Of a DNA stretch of 64,000 bases, positions 58,101 to 64,000 are shown piece after piece. The DNA comes from Gnetum montanum. Its lineage: Eukaryota > Streptophyta > Gnetopsida > Gnetales > Gnetaceae. Both the position numbers and the translations under genes were made by a program. Location: contig MNCI01014449.1 of the NCBI GenBank assembly GCA_015680685.1, forward strand, positions 241,956 to 305,955. The letters are read 5' to 3'. The notes beneath the pieces were generated by a model. It did not search any database, was not told where the DNA came from, and worked only from the letters and a program-made list of their open reading frames with translations. The first letter of the stretch is position 1. Each line of letters starts with the position of its first letter.

Positions 58101-58850
58101 TTGTCTGAACAAAATTGTTGAATCAATAAAACATGATTAGCATAATAATGTATTTTTAAATAGATCATATTCCTAATTTGAAATTAAACATGATGGAGTG
58201 TACTTGAGTAAGCTTGATTTCACATACTAAAGCTTGTTATTAAACTTAAATCCTTGATATTGACCTAGCAAAGTTGTCATTGTTATCATTATCAACATCA
58301 TCTTACCCTTATCCCATGGGGTTGGTAATATGAATTTCCTTAATCTCCTATTTACACATGATTCTTGTTACATGAATAATTCTGTCATAGGAGTCTTTTG
58401 GACCCATTCTAATGAGTTCTTTCTTCATTGATTTATGTAAAATGTTAGCATTCTAAATTTGAAGAAATTCTCCTATGTATTAATCAAATCAATTGATGTG
58501 GCAATAAATATTAACTTTGGTTTAATGTCATGATCTATCTTTGGCACTTTATTAAAAGCAAACATTGGATGGAGCTTCATTAACTATAACTAAAAGAAAG
58601 TTTACATCTCAAGAAATTTATTTTCAATCAAATATACTAAGTTGTGTTTGTAGATGATATTGTGTTGGATTTATCTTTAGCATATATACACTAAAATAGA
58701 AAGTGACATAGTTATGATGGATTTGATGTTTCTCTTGCAAATTTGATATTTCTCTAGTTCATTGATTTTTTAGTCTAATATTTCTCTAGCAAATCTAATT
58801 TTTCTACAACTACCCTGTAGGTGATTCTAAAATTGTTATTTCTTATATCA
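55101..58850. other. Intergenic region without recognisable genes
   Basis: AT-rich, with a GAT repeat (55,533-55,549). The minus-strand frame 56,371-56,063 begins DLDLSQGYSQYYILLE, faintly like the start of a gypsy RT, too weak to call. A second AT-rich stretch (57,800-58,250) has short readable phrases but no domain. Confidence 0.4.
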
Positions 58851-58879
58851 ATGCAGAAATTTTTGTTAATTCTAAAACT

Positions 58880-59900
58880 TTATGATGTTTTCTTTTTTAG
58901 GGATGTTTATGCAACTAAAAAAGACACTTGATTTTATTCTCCCTAATGATGCATACGAGTTATTGGTTGCTGATTTTACATCATGATGTGTTTATTCCAA
59001 TTTTGGGTTATCTACCTCAAAGCTTAAAAAGGAAAATTGTTGACTACTTTTTTTATTTTTTCATTATACTAGGATGAAAAAGCATGTTCTTATGCCATTC
59101 TTAAACTTGAAAAGTTTAATGAAAGTTTTGCTTTTTAGTTGAATTATGTGAAGCCAAAGCATGACATTCAAGTCATTTCTATTTGTTCACTAGGCAATGT
59201 TTCAATGGTGTAGTTTACCCATACAAGGCCATTTTTACATTAGCATGTAGTGTTGATCATTCATAAGTGGACTCTAGATTTTAATGTTCAATTTGAAGAA
59301 TATTTTAAAGTTCCATGTTTTGTCAAGCTATTTAATGTTTCGTGGATTTTTCAAGATATTGAGCAAGAAATTGTTAGTATTCTTAGTCACATTAAGTATA
59401 GAGAATCTATTTTCACAACATTTGGTTTTGCATACATTTTTTGTTGAATTCAACCTTCTTAATTGTAAAAAGGAATTGGTATTACAAGGAGATGAGAAGA
59501 CTTATATTTAGCCAATTACAAATTATGATCTTATTAATGCTTGCAACTTCTATCATCATGAAAGACATTTATTTAATGTTTGTCCTTTTCTATCTAAGAA
59601 AAAAGAAAATGTATTAAAGTTGAGGATTAACAAAAGTTTGAAGTTGAAAATACAAAAAATTAAGTTAATTTCAACAATAAGAATGATCAAATAACTGTGA
59701 AGAAACTAGAGAAGACAAAAGCTTTTGTGAATATTTTTACATGTACTACATGAAATATTGATCAATATAGACAAATACCTTGGAAGGCAAATTTTTCCTA
59801 AAAGAATATTGTTAACTCAAAGATGAAAACTAATGTTAACAAGAAGGTTATAGCTATTGATAAAGATTCTTAATGTACAATTACCAAAAGTAAGGAAGTA
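58880..59900 (+). pseudogene. Retroelement gag/ORF1-like remnant with mutated zinc knuckle
   Basis: With stops, the plus strand reads WTLDFNVQFEEYFKVPCFVK, then LFNVSWIFQDIEQEIVSIL (59,268-59,380), FAYIFCEFNLLNCKKELVL, and NACNFYHHERHLFNVCPFL (59,535-59,590). The last phrase has the spacing of a CCHC knuckle, with the second Cys now Tyr and the Gly now Arg. The order resembles plant DUF4283-type ORF1 proteins of LINEs. Low certainty. Confidence 0.35.
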
Positions 59901-61678
59901 ATGGGGATGAAGAATTTGAATTACCATGTTATAGTAAGTCTAGTTTTAGCTATAACTATCCTTTTTGACATTTTAATTCCAAACATAGATGTTAAAGCCA
60001 ATGTAAATATTGTGCAGATTAGGAGCCCTTGAAGATGAGTTATATGTGTTTCTTTCTTGTGCTATGACCACCAATTTGAGACAACATTATAATGTTACAA
60101 CAAAAAGCATGTATGATTTGTTTTCGATGCCCCCATTGGTGCTTGGTCAATTTGTAGAGTCTATCTTTACTTTTGATGAAAATGTAATATATGTCCAATC
60201 GTATTGGTCTTTGAATGTAATAAAGCTTCATTTCATCTCATTTCAATAATTAATTTTCTTCTTTTAATTTTTAGAGCATCAATTGCAAGTTTGCATACCT
60301 AAATAGGCATTCTTAAAATTGGAGAATTTTTCTTTCCATGTTATTCTTAATGTTTTCTGCTCAACATCAAGCATGTGAAGTACTTTGAATTTTTACTTAT
60401 TATCAATAAGTTTTTGAGGTCTAACACCCTACATAGAATAAAAAAGTGGAGATGGGCTTTGGAATCAAAAGGCTTAAATATTAGTGGGGCTTAAATATTA
60501 GTGGCGTAAGGTAGAATACATGTAATATAATTTTAGTAAAAATATAAATTGTGGAGAAATAAAAGCAACACTTCAAGACCTTTAATGCAAATAGATCCAT
60601 TACCTAAGATTAAATGCTTCAATAATAGAGTGAAATTAATAAAGATATAAAAAATAGAATTGAGACAAAATAGTAAAAATGAAGACAAGCTAGTGCTATT
60701 TTATGTGATAAAAAGATACTAATAAAACTAAAAGGAAAATTTTATAGTAGCGATCAATATTTTATATAGCTCTAAATGTTAAAACTTTTATATAGCTCTA
60801 GATGTTAAAATAAGAATAACAAATAAGAATGACTTAAGTTATCAAAATGTGACAAAATAAGATAACTTTTACAATATAGATATTAGAGAAAGACTTTAAG
60901 TGGTTTATGAAAACCATTGTTTTTGGTGATTGTCCCAAATTTATAAATGAAATATTTTGGCAATGTGTGTGGCTTGTTAAGTTCAAAAGCACTAAATGTT
61001 TATGAGATCCTACAAAAGTCTATGACATGAAATAGCCTTTGAAGTAGTTTTGTTGACCTCAACCTCATGATTTATGGAGACTTCTAGAAAAACTCAAGTC
61101 TTAAAATGAGGGTTTCAAATAAGAGGTCAATGGATTTGAATTTGCCATGTACAAGCATTAAAATTCCTACAAAGAAAAGCCTTAACAAACTTGGAAAATT
61201 CTACATATATCGTGATCTAAGCTACAAAGGATGTTCTTGTAATAGATTAGTAAAATTGAACATAAAATATCAAGTTAAAAAAACAAAAATCAATATACAC
61301 GACCTATAAAATGACTTGCACTTTAACCCACACATATTGATTGTTATCATCCACTTTACGTACCTTAAGGAGATGATATTTGGACTTCTTAATCAAGAAA
61401 GTGATTAATCCTTTGCTTTGGAAGGCTTGTTTCACCACAAGGTCTACCCTTGGTTCTGGAAAGCTGGCTTCTAAAGGCAATGACTTGAAAGCCCGGAACA
61501 AAGACACTTCGAGAATATCCTTGGTCCGGTGTTTGTATAAAAGTAAAGATATCAAGATCACTCAAGAAATTATTGGTACCTACCCTAAAAACTTTATTAC
61601 CTAACCGAACAACCTTATTACCCACCTGGCAACTTAACAACTAAACCTGAGTTACCTCAACATTCAACGACGAATTCT
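59901..61678. other. Intergenic region without recognisable genes
   Basis: AT-rich. It contains a short tandem duplication TTATATAGCTCTA(A/G)ATGTTAAAA (60,756-60,810) and CTTAAATATTAGTGG twice (60,474-60,504). Open stretches at 60,010-60,249 and 61,304-61,640 match nothing I know. Confidence 0.4.
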
Positions 61679-62184
61679 TCATTGGCTGACTCTACCATAG
61701 AGACTTTCTCCCGATCGGCCACGCATCCAAACAAGGCGGCAGACTATAAAAGAGGCGAAGCAACGAAATACTGGGATCACCGAATTCAAAAAGACATTAG
61801 AATTAATAACAAAGCGGAAACATGTACTCACAAACTGTTCAGGATCACAGAAACAAAACCTTTCGAAACCATGAAAGGACTGCACCGTGGCGACCATGGC
61901 AATGTAAGAACCAGTCTCACCGGCTTCAGAGTTTGAAGCCATGGCAAACACGAAAATAGAGACAAGATGCCCGTCTTTCGCTTCGCTTTGCGTTTCATTA
62001 ACCAGAAAAACCAAGAGATAGTCAGAAGCCAGAGCAGAACAGGACACGTGAGCAGGGAAATAAAGAGCAGCAAGATTTTGCAGTGATTAATCAAGCAAGC
62101 AAAGAGCACAGACCGATTGATTTCTCTCGCCATCGGTTCCATGCTAAGGCAGCTGAGAGTAATCCTGGCAGCTATTGTGTACAT
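61679..62184 (-). other. GC-richer block, possible first exon of an unknown minus-strand gene
   Basis: Base composition is more balanced here than in the flanks. Two overlapping minus-strand frames exist: one starting MEPMAREINRSVLF (near 62,142) with a hydrophobic run ILLLFISLLTCPVLLWLLTI, another starting MASNSEAGETGSYIAMVATV (near 61,940). Possible donors are GCCG|GTGAGA (near 61,920) and TTT|GTGAGT (near 61,830). I recognise neither protein. It could equally be a promoter or 5' UTR. Confidence 0.25.
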
Positions 62185-62880
62185 GTTATTACACTATACC
62201 AGGTATAGAAAAAATGATGTACAAAGTCAGTTGTGCTTGGAAATAATCATTTAATTTTCTTTTTGCTCGAGTAAGAAATCAAAAGCAAGAAGAACATACT
62301 GTCATTTCGTCTTATTCCCCTTATTCGTGGATGAAAAAAACAAATGGAATGGAATGTCACAAGCTGTCGAAGTGTATTTGGTCTAAAACAGATTTCTTTC
62401 AGTTAATTCACAACCCCTCCAATGTAAATCCACCTTCGATTTAAAAAAAATAAAAGGCAAAAGAAGAACAATTTCCGAGTAGTCCTTAAGAGTTCCGATC
62501 AAATGCAGTATCAGAAAAAAAAAATCATATATTTCAGATGCAATGTTTGCGTAGTTGAATTACGCAAAGAGACATCGCTATCGCTATGCGCAGGGTGCTC
62601 GGTACACAAAATAAATCCTTCATAGTCACGGATAACATAGGAATGCAAAAATCCGAGTTCTAGGTAGGACAACTGTGCACCCAACGACCATTCCGGCTTT
62701 CGCAGTGACCATTCAGCATCTGGGTCACTCAAAACAAATTCCTATATAACTATATCCTGCAAATCCGTGCCCTCTGTACATACTATACACTAATTAACGT
62801 TAACAATCTAAGATTCGGCAAAGATGATTCTTCCGGATGAAATAAAATAATAACAAATTGTGGAAGCTAAAAATTCTGCA
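62185..62880 (-). other. Kinesin-5 3' UTR and intergenic DNA
   Basis: The region directly after the KIN-5 stop codon. It includes AAAAAATAAAAGG (near 62,445) on the plus strand and a few short frames that look random. No separate gene is supported. Confidence 0.4.
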
Positions 62881-64000
62881 TCAGTTCAAGGCTGTCAGAG
62901 GAATTCTGGAATCCCTCTGGGGTGAGGCCAGATCAGAAATAGATAGCTGCTTAACTTCTCCATTTCCGTACTTTGAATGGTTTTCTGTCCCGTTTTCGTT
63001 GAACCTTTGCAATAGTTCATCAAATGATGGAGTCCGCAGCTGTTCAATGGAGGCCATGCTGGGCAAATTGATGTGTCTACTCCTTGGAGTTGAGCAAGAA
63101 GGTTCATCCTCCTGTTAACAAAATAAACAATTCATAAAATTATTTTGAATATGGAACAGTAACAACAATGGCACTGTGCCCTTTTACAGCAAGAGCCAAT
63201 TTTCATACCATGTAGTCTTCTAGCAGGTATTTGTCAGATTCATTGGAGATCTCAGAAACCTTTGCATTGTGAGCACTTCTGAGTTCAACAAATTCGTTAT
63301 TGCATGAAGCTATGCCGGTTTCCATGTCAGTACATGCTTCATGGTCCAATTTCAGCGTGTCTGCGGAACGGGTATTTTGCATAGGCTTAAGAAATTACGG
63401 AACAACTTGTGCTGCAAGTAAATTAAAGCTCAGGATTCAAACTTACGATTAATGGACACCAATAGGTTTGCATTTCCTTCCTCTACTGATTTCGTGGTTG
63501 AGGTTGCAGAATCAGTGAAGTTAGCTAGAAGTTTCTTATTAGCCTCTGTACCATCGCTGCGAGAGAGTTTCTGTTAGCCAACTTTTAATCGACATTCAGG
63601 GTGCATAAAATGGAAGTTTAATTGGAGCTGACCTTATGATAAGAACAACAGATTCAACATTCTTCTTCTCAAGCTGCTGAAGTGAACCTTGCATTTCTTT
63701 CCACCGTAACACTGCTGCACCTGTTTGAGATACGCTGCATTCAAATTCAAATGTGTTAAGGACTGCATTGTTACAAACAAAAATGATAATTTTACGCTTG
63801 AAAATAAAAGAAAGATCATTACCATTCTTGAGACATTTCCTGCATGCGTTGGTGTGCTTTTGATATGGATTCGTTATCTTCTAGGAATAAACTTTCAGCT
63901 TGCTCCATTTCTTGTTTCCATTGTTTCTGTACATCTGTTGAATCTTTTTTCATTTTCAACATACCTTGCTGCAACTCGTGTGTTTTGGTAACTACACTGT
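62881..64000 (-). CDS. Kinesin-like protein KIN-5 (kinesin-5/BimC), C-terminal exons, partial
   Basis: Kinesin-5 motors are plus-end-directed tetramers that crosslink and slide antiparallel microtubules in spindle, phragmoplast and cortical arrays. The last five exons are present: 64000-63823 (continues outside), 63734-63633, 63556-63447, 63360-63209, 63111-62881. All are joined in frame with GT-AG borders, about 255 residues in total. The text runs HELQQGMLKMKKDSTDVQKQ, TGAAVLRWKEMQGSLQQLEK, DGTEANKKLLANFTDSATST and LKLDHEACTDMETGIASCNN, then LLEDYMEDEPSCSTP. The end is NLPSMASIEQLRTPSFDELL, then RDSRIPLTALN and TGA. The CSTP..SIEELRTP..ELL and RDSRxPLTxxN tail is characteristic of plant KIN-5. 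Only the stalk end and tail are here; the motor domain is outside. No damage is seen, so it should be functional. Which KIN-5 paralogue cannot be told. Confidence 0.88.

Noticed and set aside
61304-61640. Overlapping frames on both strands of about 80 codons
   Set aside because: Both strands are open, no family is recognised, and there are no clear splice sites. Probably non-coding.
1-64000. tRNA, rRNA or known ncRNA genes
   Set aside because: None was recognised by eye on either strand. Short tRNA-like phrases are the retrotransposon primer binding sites.

Overview
The window reads as land-plant nuclear DNA, probably from a plant with a large, repeat-rich genome. A gymnosperm is my guess from the retrotransposon load and AT-rich intergenic sequence, not something the bases prove. 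Only about a quarter of it belongs to host genes. The rest is old LTR retrotransposons nested inside one another, broken mainly by C-to-T type stop codons.

Left two thirds (1-40,356). This is a stack of Ty3/gypsy elements of the Athila/Tat (OTA) type, with tRNA-Asp-like primer binding sites and an FMDD reverse transcriptase motif. Two LTR families can be told apart by their 3' ends: family I ends ...GGATACTCCACCACTCATCA, family II ends ...GGGGTACCTCGCCACTCATCA. I use these names: X (family II LTR end, 1-201) sits in the extra ORF of A (family I, 3' LTR 1,760-2,641). B (7,134-about 13,016, plus strand) has gag but no pol. E1 (minus strand, 13,017-40,356) is the only one with gag, protease, RT, RNase H and integrase. 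E2 (23,771-38,674, minus) has gag, a long non-coding linker and an extra ORF but no pol, and sits inside E1's 5' LTR with target site duplication (TSD) CTGGT/CTAGT. D (27,255-33,590, plus) has gag and no pol, and sits inside E2's extra ORF with TSD ACACC. A solo LTR (38,793-39,647, TSD GTGAG) sits in E1's 5' LTR. All family I copies and B carry, in the env position, a same-sense ORF with a basic N-terminus, a conserved middle domain and a long coiled-coil C-terminus. Between A and B (2,642-7,133) lie a PIF1-like helicase pseudogene, a 500-bp foldback element and two LINE 3' fragments.

Right third. A complete 15-exon gene for the organellar 3'-5' exoribonuclease RNR1 (ribonuclease II family) runs from 41,747 to 53,560 on the plus strand. 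Its exons join to an unbroken 808-codon frame. Intron 11 holds a degenerate Ty1/copia element (46,522-50,935) in the same orientation. From 53,561 to 61,680 is intergenic DNA with faint retroelement remnants. At the right edge, on the minus strand, are the last five exons of a plant kinesin-5 (KIN-5) gene (62,881-64,000), which continues out of the window.

The most unusual material is the pair of element types that keep gag and lack pol beside a pol-bearing relative. The env-position coiled-coil ORF and the conserved hairpin-bearing linker that separates it from gag or pol belong to the same story. There is one assembly gap (12,342-12,638) and one stray N (49,972), and both lie next to odd junctions.
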